Below are positions 9,450 to 18,856 of a DNA stretch of 64,000 nt, piece by piece. The translations under genes and the position numbers were made by a program. The notes under the pieces are model-generated. The model did not search any database and was not told the origin of the DNA. It saw nothing but the letters and a program-made list of their open reading frames with translations. Origin of the DNA: Bacillus sp. SLBN-46. GTDB taxonomy: Bacteria; Bacillota; Bacilli; Bacillales; Cytobacillaceae. Each line of letters opens with the position of its first letter. The stretch's first letter is position 1. The stretch covers positions 3,355,001 through 3,419,000 of the forward strand of contig NZ_JAVIZM010000001.1 of the NCBI RefSeq assembly GCF_031453555.1, read 5' to 3'.

Positions 9450-9473
9450 AGTGCTTTTCCTCCTCATTTCCTT

Positions 9474-10994
9474 TTACGGTTTGATTACAATTTCAGACGC
9501 AGTTTGGCGTAAATGTGTTTTTAAAATTTTTCCCACGCCATTTCTAGGCAACGCTTCTAGAAAAACAATTCTTCTCGGGGTTTTATTTTTTGCTAAATGA
9601 TCCTGACAGTAACGAATCAGTTCCTCTTCAGTTACCTCAGACCCTGGCTTCTTCACGACACAAGCCACCATCTCTTCACCCATTCGCTCATCAGGAACGC
9701 CAACAACAGCAGCTTCAAACACCTGTTCATGACCGTTAAGAATCTCCTCTATATCACGTGGATAGACGTTAAAGCCGCCGCGAATAATTAGGTCCTTTTT
9801 GCGGTCAACAATATAGACATAGCCCTCATCATCGATTCGCGCCATATCTCCAGTGAATAACCACCCACTCCTTAATACACGGCTCGATTCCTCCAGATTT
9901 TGATAGTAACCTGGCGTGACATTGTCACCACGGACAATCAACTCCCCTACTTCACCGGTAGGAAGCTCCTCGCCCTCCTCATTAACCACCATCACTTCTA
10001 CCCCTGGAATCGGAATCCCAACAGAACCTGGTTTGATTTCAATTCCTTTCCGATGGGCCGTGACGACTGGTGCGGCTTCAGATAACCCATAGCCTTCGTA
10101 CACCTTCGCTCCAAACCTTTGTTCAAACGCATGGAGTAACGCTACCGGCAGAGGCGCTGAACCTGATCCGACCGATTCTAGGCTGGAGGTATCATATTGG
10201 TCCGCCCCAGGAAAGGATAACATCGCATGAATCATCGCCGGTACCGCGGAAAACGTCCGAACCTTATAGGTTTCAATGGCTTTAAACACTTCTTTTATAT
10301 CAAAGCTCGAAAAAACAACGATTGAACTGCCTGTTAAATAACATACATTGGACACCGTCAGTCCATAAACATGAGCAAGCGGCAGGACACCTAGTGTTGT
10401 TCCACGTTCCGTTTCGTTATGTTTCGCCGAATTTTCAGCATTGGAAAATAAGTTTTTATGGGTCAAGAGAACTCCTTTTGGATTTCCTGTTGTTCCTGAG
10501 GTGTATAAGATGACCGCGGTATCTTCTTCTGTCACCCCTTCATCGAGAGAACCATTGTCCTGAACCATCACCTCGTAAAAGTTTTTCACCTGACTCGACG
10601 AAGGCTGGTCGACCACAATTAACTCTGGTTTGGATACTAAACCTTCCAGCGATTTTTCCACATTAGCTAACACATATGAGGAGGTAATCACTGCTTTGGC
10701 ACCAGATTTTTCCGCGATATAGTGAAGCTCTTTCGGGTGAAGCGTAAACATGACTGGTACAATGATGGCACCCGCTCTTGTAATCGCTTGATAGGAAAAG
10801 AGGACTTCCGGACAATTGGGCATGCAAATCATGACACGGTCACCCTTATTTATCCCGAGTTTCCGTAGGCCGTGAGCAAATTGGTCTGCAAATTGTTTCG
10901 TTTCCACATTTGTGTAGGACTTTTCTTTGAAAAATAAAAAAGGGTACTCTCCAAAATTTGAAATATTTGTTTCAAGCAGCTCCTTAAGCTTCAT
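9474..10994 (-). CDS. AMP-dependent acyl-CoA ligase
   Basis: A 506-residue enzyme of the ANL superfamily that activates a carboxylic acid to acyl-CoA through an acyl-adenylate. ILYTSGTTGNPKGVLLTH is the P-loop, YEGYGLSEAAPV the A5 motif, WLFTGDMARIDDEGY the hinge-side motif, and RNGVGKILK holds the C-terminal catalytic Lys. It resembles long-chain fatty acid CoA ligases. It overlaps the MBL gene by 11 bases and lies 24 bases before R2lox, so the three are one transcript. AAGGAGAG precedes the start. Confidence 0.92.
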   Translation of the reverse strand: MKLKELLETNISNFGEYPFLFFKEKSYTNVETKQFADQFAHGLRKLGINKGDRVMICMPNCPEVLFSYQAITRAGAIIVPVMFTLHPKELHYIAEKSGAKAVITSSYVLANVEKSLEGLVSKPELIVVDQPSSSQVKNFYEVMVQDNGSLDEGVTEEDTAVILYTSGTTGNPKGVLLTHKNLFSNAENSAKHNETERGTTLGVLPLAHVYGLTVSNVCYLTGSSIVVFSSFDIKEVFKAIETYKVRTFSAVPAMIHAMLSFPGADQYDTSSLESVGSGSAPLPVALLHAFEQRFGAKVYEGYGLSEAAPVVTAHRKGIEIKPGSVGIPIPGVEVMVVNEEGEELPTGEVGELIVRGDNVTPGYYQNLEESSRVLRSGWLFTGDMARIDDEGYVYIVDRKKDLIIRGGFNVYPRDIEEILNGHEQVFEAAVVGVPDERMGEEMVACVVKKPGSEVTEEELIRYCQDHLAKNKTPRRIVFLEALPRNGVGKILKTHLRQTASEIVIKP

Positions 10995-11943
10995 CCAATC
11001 TCTCCTTTCGGTACACCACTATGGAACCTTGTTTTTCGTAACTTACCTGCTGTCTTTGCTCAAGCAAATCTAAATGACCTTGGATTTGAGATAGTCCCAA
11101 AAACACTGTTCTTCCGTTTAATCGAGGATACATCACGCTGCAAATCTCAAAAATACTTTTCTCGCCACTATCAAGAATGGATAGAATCTGTTTACAGCGC
11201 TTTTCTTGTTCATTGAGTCTTTTGTTGATTAGCGATAAGTGATCTGTAAATATCTCCCCATGGCCGGGATAAATCGTCACAAGTGGCAGCTGACTGACTC
11301 TTTCCATCGAATCCCTATACTGTAATAATGGTCGCGGACGAATCAGCTCCCCCGGATTTGGCGGTTCAATAAAGGCATTCACCGAAAAGGCCTTTAATAA
11401 ATGATCGCCAGCGAATGTTTCCCCGGTTTCAGGGCTCCAGAGCAACAGATCACATTGACTGTGTCCTGGAACATGCACCACCTCAAACTTCCTTCCACCT
11501 AGAGGAACCTGGTCTCTTTCTTTTAAAAAAGTAACATTTCTCCATATTTCCTCATGAAATGGGCGCTTAATAATATGCTTTTTCGGGTCGGCACCACAGC
11601 TTGTTACAAACTGGTCAAAAAATTGCTGAACTCTCTCATACTCGTGAATATCAGAGTTGATGGAACCGGCCGCCTGTTCATGTACAAAAATAGGAATATC
11701 AACTTCTTCTTGAAGATGTGGAATGGCACCAGCATGGTCTATATGAATGTGGGTGAGGACAATATGGTCAATATCTGTTAATTGAATGCCATGATTATGT
11801 AGTTGTTTCTTTAACTGTTGATAGGACTCTCTGCCAGGGTTTCCGGTATCCACTAAGGTAACGGTTTCCCCAATGACCAAGAAGGCATTCACCGTTCCTT
11901 CGGCAAAATGTGTTTGTAGCTCTAGAGGAACAATTTTAACCAT
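10984..11943 (-). CDS. Metallo-beta-lactamase fold hydrolase
   Basis: The 319-residue protein has the full metal site of the MBL superfamily: THIHIDHAG, VPGHSQCD, FAGDHLL and IYPGHGE. A C-terminal helical, winged-helix-like tail follows, as in LACTB2-type members. The substrate is unknown; MBL proteins encoded beside acyl-CoA genes are sometimes thioesterases or lactonases, which is only an inference here. It is the first gene of the five-gene operon, with AAGGAGGAG upstream, and its stop overlaps the CoA ligase start. Confidence 0.85.
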   Translation of the reverse strand: MVKIVPLELQTHFAEGTVNAFLVIGETVTLVDTGNPGRESYQQLKKQLHNHGIQLTDIDHIVLTHIHIDHAGAIPHLQEEVDIPIFVHEQAAGSINSDIHEYERVQQFFDQFVTSCGADPKKHIIKRPFHEEIWRNVTFLKERDQVPLGGRKFEVVHVPGHSQCDLLLWSPETGETFAGDHLLKAFSVNAFIEPPNPGELIRPRPLLQYRDSMERVSQLPLVTIYPGHGEIFTDHLSLINKRLNEQEKRCKQILSILDSGEKSIFEICSVMYPRLNGRTVFLGLSQIQGHLDLLEQRQQVSYEKQGSIVVYRKERLDEA

Positions 11944-12010
11944 GTAACGGCTCCTCCTTTCTGAACGATAAAAGGCTTGGAATGCGCCAAATCTTTTGAA
12001 CCTTTAAAAG

Positions 12011-12228
12011 TTTCGGTTGTGTAGCGCCCTTGTAAATGACCGTTTTTTGTATTTTTAGTAGTTTCGGTCGCATAGAACCCTTATAGGCGACCTTTCTTTC
12101 GTTTGTTCAGCTGGTTCGGTCGCATAGAGCCCTTATAGGCGACCTTTCTTTCGTTTTTCCAGCTGGTTCGGTCGCATAGAACATCATAGGAGACACTTCT
12201 TCGTTTTTTAAGAGATTTGGTCGCATAC
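12011..12228. repeat. Four-plus copies of a ~52 bp hairpin repeat
   Basis: Units start near 12011, 12062, 12115 and 12167, with a partial one at 12217. Two central copies are nearly identical (TTCGGTCGCATAGA, then CCCTTATAGGCGACC, then CTTTCTTTCGTTT) and the outer copies have decayed. GGTCGC at one end pairs with GCGACC 15 bases on, so each unit folds into a short hairpin. The array lies upstream of the MBL operon and downstream of the Liv operon. The remainder of 11944-12311 shows no gene. Confidence 0.8.
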
Positions 12229-12311
12229 ATAGGATTAATCACATCTAAAGGAGGGTTGACCAATAGACTATATTTCTAGTAAACCAAGATTATGTCATAA
12301 AACTATTAAAA

Positions 12312-12363
12312 TCCCCCTTGTATACTAAACACCAAGTGGTGGTCGGATGTGATACAAGGGGGA
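12312..12363 (-). terminator. Terminator of the Liv operon
   Basis: A long inverted repeat, TCCCCCTTGTAT against ATACAAGGGGGA, encloses a second small stem (CACCA/TGGTG). On the minus strand it is followed by TTTTAATAGTTTT. It lies 19 bases after the stop of the substrate-binding protein gene. Confidence 0.8.
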
Positions 12364-12381
12364 GAGTTACATAGTTACCTA

Positions 12382-13596
12382 TTATTTAATCTTGATTGGC
12401 ACGATTTTTCCGTCCTCTACCGCTGCAACCTCTAATTCACCATCGAAACCGCCGCCAGTAAATTTCGTAAAATCATAGATTTTCACATTATCAGGAATAT
12501 TGCTTACGCCATCCTGCATTTTCGCTTGGATTTTTTCCGCGTCGTCAACAGAGCCTGCTGCTTTCATTGCTTCTACAAAAATGTACATCGCAATGTAATT
12601 AAGACCGGCTTCTGATCCAGGAGTCTCTCCATACTTTTCTTGGTATTTCTTCGCAAAATCAGGAATAGCCGGGCTTTTTGATTCAATAAGAGGCATAACG
12701 CCGATTGAACCATTTAACAAATCATAAGACCCAGTTACCTTTTTCATTTCATCAAATTTTGCTTGGTCCATTACGATAAAACCGCCTTTAAAGCCTAGCT
12801 CACGTGCTTGCTTCGCTACTTTTGCAGTCGGTTCAGATGCACCACCGATAAACAATACATCTGGCTTTTCCTTTAACGCATTTGTAACTGTCGTGAAGAA
12901 ATCTGTTTCTTTCGCAAAGTCGATGGCAGAGTTGTAAACAACCTTCCCACCTTCTTTTTCCCAATGTGCTTTCAGCTTTTCAGACCAGTCTTTTCCGTAT
13001 TGAGACGCAGTTGGGAGAAAGGCAATTTTCTTACCGAATTTCTTCATTTCATAGTCTGTAAACGGCTTTAAATATCCATCATAACGAGGAGGAATACGTA
13101 CGGTTAGGTTATTGCCCACTTCAGACACCTTCGGTTCACTTGTGTAAGCACCAATGAGGAATTTATCTTGTTGGTTGAATACTTGTAGTGCAAAGACACC
13201 ACCGCTGTGCGGAGTGAAAATAATAGGTGTTTTGTTTTCCTGAATCAGCCGTTTGGCGTTAGCTCCTGCTTCATTAGGAAGGTATTTGTCATCCAACGAC
13301 ACGATATTCAGCTTGAATTTCTTTCCACCTACTTCAAATCCACCGGCACCATTAATTTCTTCTGCTGCCATTTTCACACCATTTAAAGTACGTTCACCAT
13401 AAAAGGCAGCCGGGCCGCTTAATGGACCAGTATAACCAATATTGACTGTACCTGCTTCTTCAGATTTACTGTCACCGCCGCCTCCTGCAGCCGGTTTCGT
13501 GTTTGCTGATTCATTGGATGAACTGTTACATGCTGCCAAACTGAAAATAACTACGAAGATCAAACTCAGCATCAAAAGAGCTTTTAATCTTTTCAT
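12382..13596 (-). CDS. livK: Liv-type ABC transporter substrate-binding lipoprotein
   Basis: A 404-residue periplasmic-binding-type protein of the branched-chain amino acid (HAAT) family. A lipoprotein signal ends in the lipobox LAAC (Cys23), so it is tethered outside the membrane. NIGYTGPLSGPAAFYGERTLNGVKMA is the family start; a Gly/Ser linker lies between the Cys and the fold. It is last in the livH-livM-livG-livF-livK unit. The flanking CoA ligases and beta-oxidation genes suggest an organic acid (branched, aromatic or fatty) rather than leucine; this is inference, and the gene symbol marks the family, not the substrate. Confidence 0.9.
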   Translation of the reverse strand: MKRLKALLMLSLIFVVIFSLAACNSSSNESANTKPAAGGGGDSKSEEAGTVNIGYTGPLSGPAAFYGERTLNGVKMAAEEINGAGGFEVGGKKFKLNIVSLDDKYLPNEAGANAKRLIQENKTPIIFTPHSGGVFALQVFNQQDKFLIGAYTSEPKVSEVGNNLTVRIPPRYDGYLKPFTDYEMKKFGKKIAFLPTASQYGKDWSEKLKAHWEKEGGKVVYNSAIDFAKETDFFTTVTNALKEKPDVLFIGGASEPTAKVAKQARELGFKGGFIVMDQAKFDEMKKVTGSYDLLNGSIGVMPLIESKSPAIPDFAKKYQEKYGETPGSEAGLNYIAMYIFVEAMKAAGSVDDAEKIQAKMQDGVSNIPDNVKIYDFTKFTGGGFDGELEVAAVEDGKIVPIKIK

Positions 13597-13688
13597 TGGT
13601 TTTCCCCCTAATATTTTTAAAATATTCAGATTTTGACAGTGGTAATAAGGCCTTCCTCACCCCCTTAAAAGCGCAGCCAGTCAATACA

Positions 13689-14396
13689 TTAAGCACCTAT
13701 ATACGCTTTTCTCACTTCATCATTCGCAAATAATTCTTCTGAAGTGCCTTGAAGGACGATGGAGCCATTCTCAAACACATAGCCTTTATCTGCAATTTTT
13801 AATGCCGCATTTGCATTTTGTTCTGCTAACAGGATGGTAGTCCCCTCTTTGTTAATTTTTTGAATGACCTCAAACATCTGCTCCACAATCAACGGCGCAA
13901 GACCAATAGAGGGTTCGTCAAGCAGCATCAGCTTCGGTTTTGACATTAATGCTCTGCCAATCGCGAGCATTTGCTGCTGACCACCGCTTAGAGAGCCTGC
14001 AGCATCGTTCTTTTTTTCCATTAGAATCGGAAACAGCTCGTATACATGCTCAAGAGAATGCTTGTATTCTTCCTTTTTTCCACGGTGTACATAGGCACCC
14101 ATTCTAAGATTCTCCTGGACAGACATGGCAGGGAACAGTTTCCTTCCCTCCGGACATTGACCGATTCCTAATTTTACAATTTGATCAGCCGACGTTCGAT
14201 TCAATCTTTTGCCTTCGAAAAAGATTTCTCCAGAGGCAGGCTTACTTAGACCGCTAATGGTTCGAAAGGTCGTACTTTTTCCGGCGCCATTTGACCCCAA
14301 TAGAACGACGATTTCGCCTTCATTAACCTCAATGTTCACGTTTTGAATGGCTGTAAAACTACCATATTTGACAGAGACATTTTGTAAACTAAGCAA
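13689..14396 (-). CDS. livF: Liv-type ABC transporter ATPase LivF
   Basis: A 235-residue ATPase with Walker A GSNGAGKST, signature LSGGQQQM and Walker B LMLLDEPSIGL. The sequence MLSLQNVSVKYGSFTAIQ and the C-terminal AYIGA are typical of LivF. With LivG it powers the HAAT importer. It overlaps livG by eight bases and precedes livK by 92 bases. Confidence 0.92.
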   Translation of the reverse strand: MLSLQNVSVKYGSFTAIQNVNIEVNEGEIVVLLGSNGAGKSTTFRTISGLSKPASGEIFFEGKRLNRTSADQIVKLGIGQCPEGRKLFPAMSVQENLRMGAYVHRGKKEEYKHSLEHVYELFPILMEKKNDAAGSLSGGQQQMLAIGRALMSKPKLMLLDEPSIGLAPLIVEQMFEVIQKINKEGTTILLAEQNANAALKIADKGYVFENGSIVLQGTSEELFANDEVRKAYIGA

Positions 14397-15156
14397 TGGC
14401 GCTCCCTCCCAAGTACGCTTTTATAACCGCTTCATTATTACGAATTTCCTCCGGTCTTCCTTCGGCGATCTTTTCCCCATAATTCAGAACCATAATTTTA
14501 TCGGCAATTCTCATAATCATCGACATTTTGTGCTCGATTAAGCAAACTGTGATTCCTTTACTTACCATCTTTTTCATCAAATCTGCCAGCCCTTCTGTTT
14601 CATCCGGGTTTACACCGGCCGCTGGTTCATCTAGAAATACAATCTCAGGATCCGTGGCTAACGCCAAGGCAAATGCCGTTCGCTTTTTTTCTTCCTGCGT
14701 TAAGCTGCCAACGAGTTTATTGGCTGCCTGTTTTAAATCAACGAACTCCAACACTTCCATTGCTTTTTCGCGGCATTGCTTCTCTTCGCTTCTTAAGCGT
14801 GGTGTGCGAAAAATGGCATCCAGTAAATTGGACTTCGTCCGCAAGCGATGTCCAACGATGACATTGTCAAGAACCGTGGATTGTTCGAACAAATTCGTTG
14901 TTTGGAAGGTTCGTGCCACTCCAAGCTCTGCGATTTTATTGGAAGGTAACGTGGTAATATCCTTTCCTTTAAAAATGACCTGTCCTGAGCTTGGTTGATG
15001 AAAACCGCTGATTAAGTTGAAAAAAGTCGACTTACCGGCCCCGTTTGGACCAATAATGGCATTTATTTTTCCTTGTTCTATCTTAAAATCCACTTGATTC
15101 ACAGCAACCAGGCCGCCAAATTTCTTTGTTAGATTTCTCGTCTCCAAAAATTGCAT
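14389..15156 (-). CDS. livG: Liv-type ABC transporter ATPase LivG
   Basis: A 255-residue ATPase: Walker A GPNGAGKST, a signature region that reads SLTQEEKKR rather than the canonical LSGGQ, Walker B VFLDEPAAGVNPDE and the C-terminal AYLGG of LivG proteins. The altered signature (Gly-Gly replaced by Gln-Glu) is notable because this loop contacts ATP across the dimer; the LivF partner has a normal one. It starts two bases after the livM stop, so translation is coupled. Confidence 0.9.
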   Translation of the reverse strand: MQFLETRNLTKKFGGLVAVNQVDFKIEQGKINAIIGPNGAGKSTFFNLISGFHQPSSGQVIFKGKDITTLPSNKIAELGVARTFQTTNLFEQSTVLDNVIVGHRLRTKSNLLDAIFRTPRLRSEEKQCREKAMEVLEFVDLKQAANKLVGSLTQEEKKRTAFALALATDPEIVFLDEPAAGVNPDETEGLADLMKKMVSKGITVCLIEHKMSMIMRIADKIMVLNYGEKIAEGRPEEIRNNEAVIKAYLGGSAIA

Positions 15157-15158
15157 CC

Positions 15159-16192
15159 CTATACCTCCTCTACTTGCTTTTCACGGTCGATGAATGGCTT
15201 GCCGCTAGCACGGGCTGTACTAGTAAGCTGCAGCTGTTCTTTTTTCGCCCTCCGTTTAGCCACCCCACTTGAAATCGCTCCCACAATTCCACGGGGATAG
15301 AAAATGACGAGTAGGGTTAAGACTGGGCCGAAAATAAGCATTCGGTACTGCTGAAACTCTTGTAGTTGCTGTGACAGCCAAACAATAAGCAATGTGCCGA
15401 CCAGTGGACCGCTTAGCGTACCAATTCCGCCAACAAGTAAATAAGTTTTAGTAAATCAAAGGTGATGGTGATTGCACCAATATCTGGACCGATAAAACGA
15501 ACAAATGATGCATATAGGGCTCCGGATAATCCGGCAAAAAGTGTAGACAACACAAAGACTGTTAGTTTATTTTTCATCGTGGATATCCCAATGGTTTGTG
15601 CTAAATCTTCACTGTTTCGAATCGCAACATACGTCCGACCTGACAGGGAGTGAATAATTCGGTACATAACCAAAACCACGAGAAGTACGAAGAACAACAC
15701 TAAATAATAGTGTGAAATCTCTGTTTCAAAGGTAATAGGACCCAACCCTGCTGGTGCAGGAATGCCTATCAATCCACGGACACCTTCTGTTAAACTGTCC
15801 CATTTATCAATAATGAGATAGATAATATATCCCAGGCACAACGTATAAATTGCGAAGAAGTGTTCTTTCGTCCGTAGGGCGATTAAACCGACGAGGAATC
15901 CTAGAAAACTAGTAATTACCAAGGATAAGAAGAACGCTCCCCAGAAATTCATGCCCGCTTTTACGGTCAAGATTCCTAACGAATAAGCACCTATCCCAAA
16001 GAATCCCGCATGTGCCAGTGATAGATATCCTGTATATCCGGCAAGTAAATTTAACCCGTACACGCCAATCATCCATATAAAAGCAAGCGTCATGATGTGG
16101 ATGAAGTAATTATTATTTGATACTAAAGGGAAACCGATGGCGAATAGGATTAAAGCAATGATTATATTTCTTTGATTCCATACTTTTCCCAT
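15159..16192 (-). pseudogene. livM: LivM permease, frameshifted
   Basis: Membrane permease of the HAAT importer, read in two frames. The first frame (16192 down to 15413) gives 259 residues with LNLLAGYTGYLSLAHAGFFGIGAY, typical of LivM, then ends abnormally in [13 protein letters not shown]. The second frame continues the family sequence as [20 protein letters not shown] and runs to 15159. A single missing base around 15431-15452, near a CTAAAAC run, restores a ~344-residue protein. The loss could be real, a sequencing error or recoding; intact neighbours on both sides favour a recent change or an error. It overlaps livH by one base (TAATG). Confidence 0.85.
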
Positions 16193-17055
16193 TAGTGTCC
16201 CCCCTTTGAGAACAAGCCTGTTGGTTTTACTGTTAAGATAATCACAAGAAGAACGAAAGCGATGATGTCTTTGTAGTCGTTTGAAATGTAGGTTGCGCCT
16301 AGGCTTTCACTAAAGCCTAAAATATATCCACCTACAATGGCTCCCGGGATACTTCCCATACCACCGAGGATAATGATAACAAAGGCTTTTAGAATAACTA
16401 GCTGTCCCATTCCTGGAAACACTAGATTAATAGGTGCAGATAGTGAGGATGCAATGGCAGCAAGCCCGCCAGAAATCATAAAAGTTAACATGGCCACCTT
16501 GTTTGTGTTAATACCAACCAGGTTGGCGCCTTCCCGATTTTGTGACATGGCAATGATGGTTGCCCCTGTGAAGGTTTTTTTCAAGAAAAGATAGAGAAGA
16601 ATCATGACGACAATGGCTGCAACAACAATCAAGATCCGCTGCATCGTAAACGTCAATCCTAGGATTTGAACGACTTGCCCATAGGGAGTAGGCATACTTT
16701 GATATTCTGCCCCCCAATAAAATTGGGCGAAAGCTTCTAAGAATAAGAGAATTCCAATGGCAGCAATTTTGTCGTGGATTGGCGGTGCTTCTCTAAGCGG
16801 GTGAAAGACAAACCGTTCCATCATGACACCAAGAAGACCCACAACTAGAATTGAAACAAAAATAGCGACCCAATAATGAAGCCCAAACTTGGTCATCATC
16901 GTTAAGGTTATGTATCCACCCATCATGTATAATGCTCCATGCGCAAAATTTGGAATGTGCAGGATACCATAAACGAGCGTTAAACCTAAGGCAACAAGGG
17001 CATAAACGCTTCCAATGGTTAAGCCATTAAACAGCTGCTGAATAAGAATCTCCAT
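16192..17055 (-). CDS. livH: LivH-type ABC transporter permease
   Basis: A 287-residue permease with about eight membrane helices. QLFNGLTIGSVYALVALGLTLVYGI is the standard LivH opening, and ILGGMGSIPGAIVGG the cytoplasmic loop contacting the ATPases. It is first of the liv genes, 97 bases downstream of the CoA ligase, and shares one base with livM. Confidence 0.93.
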   Translation of the reverse strand: MEILIQQLFNGLTIGSVYALVALGLTLVYGILHIPNFAHGALYMMGGYITLTMMTKFGLHYWVAIFVSILVVGLLGVMMERFVFHPLREAPPIHDKIAAIGILLFLEAFAQFYWGAEYQSMPTPYGQVVQILGLTFTMQRILIVVAAIVVMILLYLFLKKTFTGATIIAMSQNREGANLVGINTNKVAMLTFMISGGLAAIASSLSAPINLVFPGMGQLVILKAFVIIILGGMGSIPGAIVGGYILGFSESLGATYISNDYKDIIAFVLLVIILTVKPTGLFSKGGH

Positions 17056-17152
17056 AGCTTCCCCCTTATACTTTTTTGAAATTTCAATTCATATAAAATA
17101 CTTCTTTATGGGAGCGTTCCATTCGGTCAGCTCCCTTTTCTCAACCAAATGA

Positions 17153-18829
17153 TTACTGTACTTTATTTGTTACCTTCTCTTTTTCTTCTTCCTGAAGCGT
17201 ACGCCATAAAATTTTTCCACTTGAGGTCATTGGGAACTGCTTCCGGAATTCTATGAGTCTTGGGTATTTATAGGCAGCCATATGCTGTTTCGACCACTCA
17301 ATAATTTCCTCTTCGCTCACTTTTCCTTCAAAGCCTTCGTTTAATATAACGAAAGCCTTCACCGTCTCCCCTCTTCTTGGATCAGGTACGCCCACCACAC
17401 AAGCCTGCTGAATGGCTGGGTGCTTATACAGATACGATTCCACTTCTGTTGGCCATACCTTATAACCAGATGCGTTAATCATCCGTTTCACACGATCAAC
17501 CATGAAGAAATAGCCTTCTTCATCATAGCGGCCGATATCACCTGTTCTAAAATACGATTTTCCGTCTATTTCGATAAAAGCACTTCTATTTTCATCGTCG
17601 CGGTTAAAGTAACCAACCATTACCTGCGGGCCATTGACGATAATTTCCCCTACTTCCCCGACACCCAGCTCTTTTCCTGTCGCTGGCTCGATAATTTTGG
17701 CATCGACATCAAAGGAGGGAATTCCAAGACATTGCATCTTTGGACGCTCTGCTGGATTGAAATGCGTTTGAGCTATCGTTTCAGATAAACCGTAGCCCTC
17801 GACAAACCGTAAACCCGATAACTTAAATAGCTTTTCCCCTACCGCCTCAGGAAGGGCAGCACCTCCACCAGAAATAGAGGTTAAAGAGGAGATATCCTCT
17901 GCTTTCAGCTTTGGATTGGCTAAGAAATCGACGATCATCGTGGCAATTGTTACCCAATGGGTACATTGAAGACTTTTAATCATTTCTACTGCCGCATCTC
18001 GATTCCATCTTGTCAGAATGACCATTGTACTACCGCTGTAGATCGGCATATGCATACTGTGGACCATCCCTGTTACATGAAAAAGCGGTAGGGACATTAA
18101 ATGCACTGCGTTTGGTGTAGTATTTGACCAATGATAAGCGCCTACAGTATTTGCATTTACCGTCCGATTTGTGTGCATACAGCCTTTTGGGAGACCTGTT
18201 GTTCCCGATGTATATGGTAGGACTGCTAGGTCATCTCCCTTTGCTGTATGTTCAGATGGAGCTATCTTAGCTTGAATGGCATCGTTCCAAAGATAGTGAC
18301 CAGCCTCAGAAAATGGCACACTTGGAGCTTCCACCTCTTTTGGAAGCATCGCTTCAAACCCGGTCCCTGCATAATCTGAATAGGCTGCAAGCAGTAAGTT
18401 TTCTAGTGTAGTCGTACCTAATAATGGACGGACTCGGTCATATAATTCTTGACCTGCAAGAGCTGTCTTGATTTCACAGTCTCGCACGTAAAATTCTAAT
18501 TCATCGGCAACTAACATCGGATTGATCGGAACAACCACGGCATTTGCTCTTAAAATCGCATAATAACCTATCACAAATTGCGGTGAATTTTGCATGAAAA
18601 GCAATACTTTTTCACCCGTTTTTACCCCAAGCTTATGTTGTAGGTATCCGGCAAGTGCATTGACTTCCTCATCCAGCTGTTGATAGGAGAGCTTATTTCC
18701 GTAATAAAAAATGGCAGCCTGGTCCGGATAACGGGCAGCACTCACTCGTAGGTTGTCATAAAGAGAGGTTGCAGGAACTTTCAATGATTTAGAGATTTTT
18801 GGCCAGTATTCGTAATGAAGAGTAAGCAT
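17153..18829 (-). CDS. AMP-dependent acyl-CoA ligase (long-chain type)
   Basis: A 558-residue ANL ligase: VLPYTSGTTGLPKGCMHTN (P-loop), [27 protein letters not shown] and a C-terminal SSGKILWR with the catalytic Lys. It activates a free acid to its CoA thioester. It lies between the TetR gene (27 bases upstream) and livH (97 bases downstream), so transport, activation and regulation appear linked. AGGAGG precedes the start. It is one of three CoA ligases here; all are clearly distinct in sequence, so substrate specificity likely differs. Confidence 0.9.
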   Translation of the reverse strand: MLTLHYEYWPKISKSLKVPATSLYDNLRVSAARYPDQAAIFYYGNKLSYQQLDEEVNALAGYLQHKLGVKTGEKVLLFMQNSPQFVIGYYAILRANAVVVPINPMLVADELEFYVRDCEIKTALAGQELYDRVRPLLGTTTLENLLLAAYSDYAGTGFEAMLPKEVEAPSVPFSEAGHYLWNDAIQAKIAPSEHTAKGDDLAVLPYTSGTTGLPKGCMHTNRTVNANTVGAYHWSNTTPNAVHLMSLPLFHVTGMVHSMHMPIYSGSTMVILTRWNRDAAVEMIKSLQCTHWVTIATMIVDFLANPKLKAEDISSLTSISGGGAALPEAVGEKLFKLSGLRFVEGYGLSETIAQTHFNPAERPKMQCLGIPSFDVDAKIIEPATGKELGVGEVGEIIVNGPQVMVGYFNRDDENRSAFIEIDGKSYFRTGDIGRYDEEGYFFMVDRVKRMINASGYKVWPTEVESYLYKHPAIQQACVVGVPDPRRGETVKAFVILNEGFEGKVSEEEIIEWSKQHMAAYKYPRLIEFRKQFPMTSSGKILWRTLQEEEKEKVTNKVQ

Positions 18830-18856
18830 TGCATATCCTCCTAATTAAATAGAATA

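Noticed and set aside
12081..12263. 60-codon frame
   Set aside because: It follows the 52-bp repeat units and has no family resemblance or ribosome site.
15159..15392. Separate 77-residue membrane protein
   Set aside because: It is the C-terminal part of LivM after the frameshift, not an independent gene.
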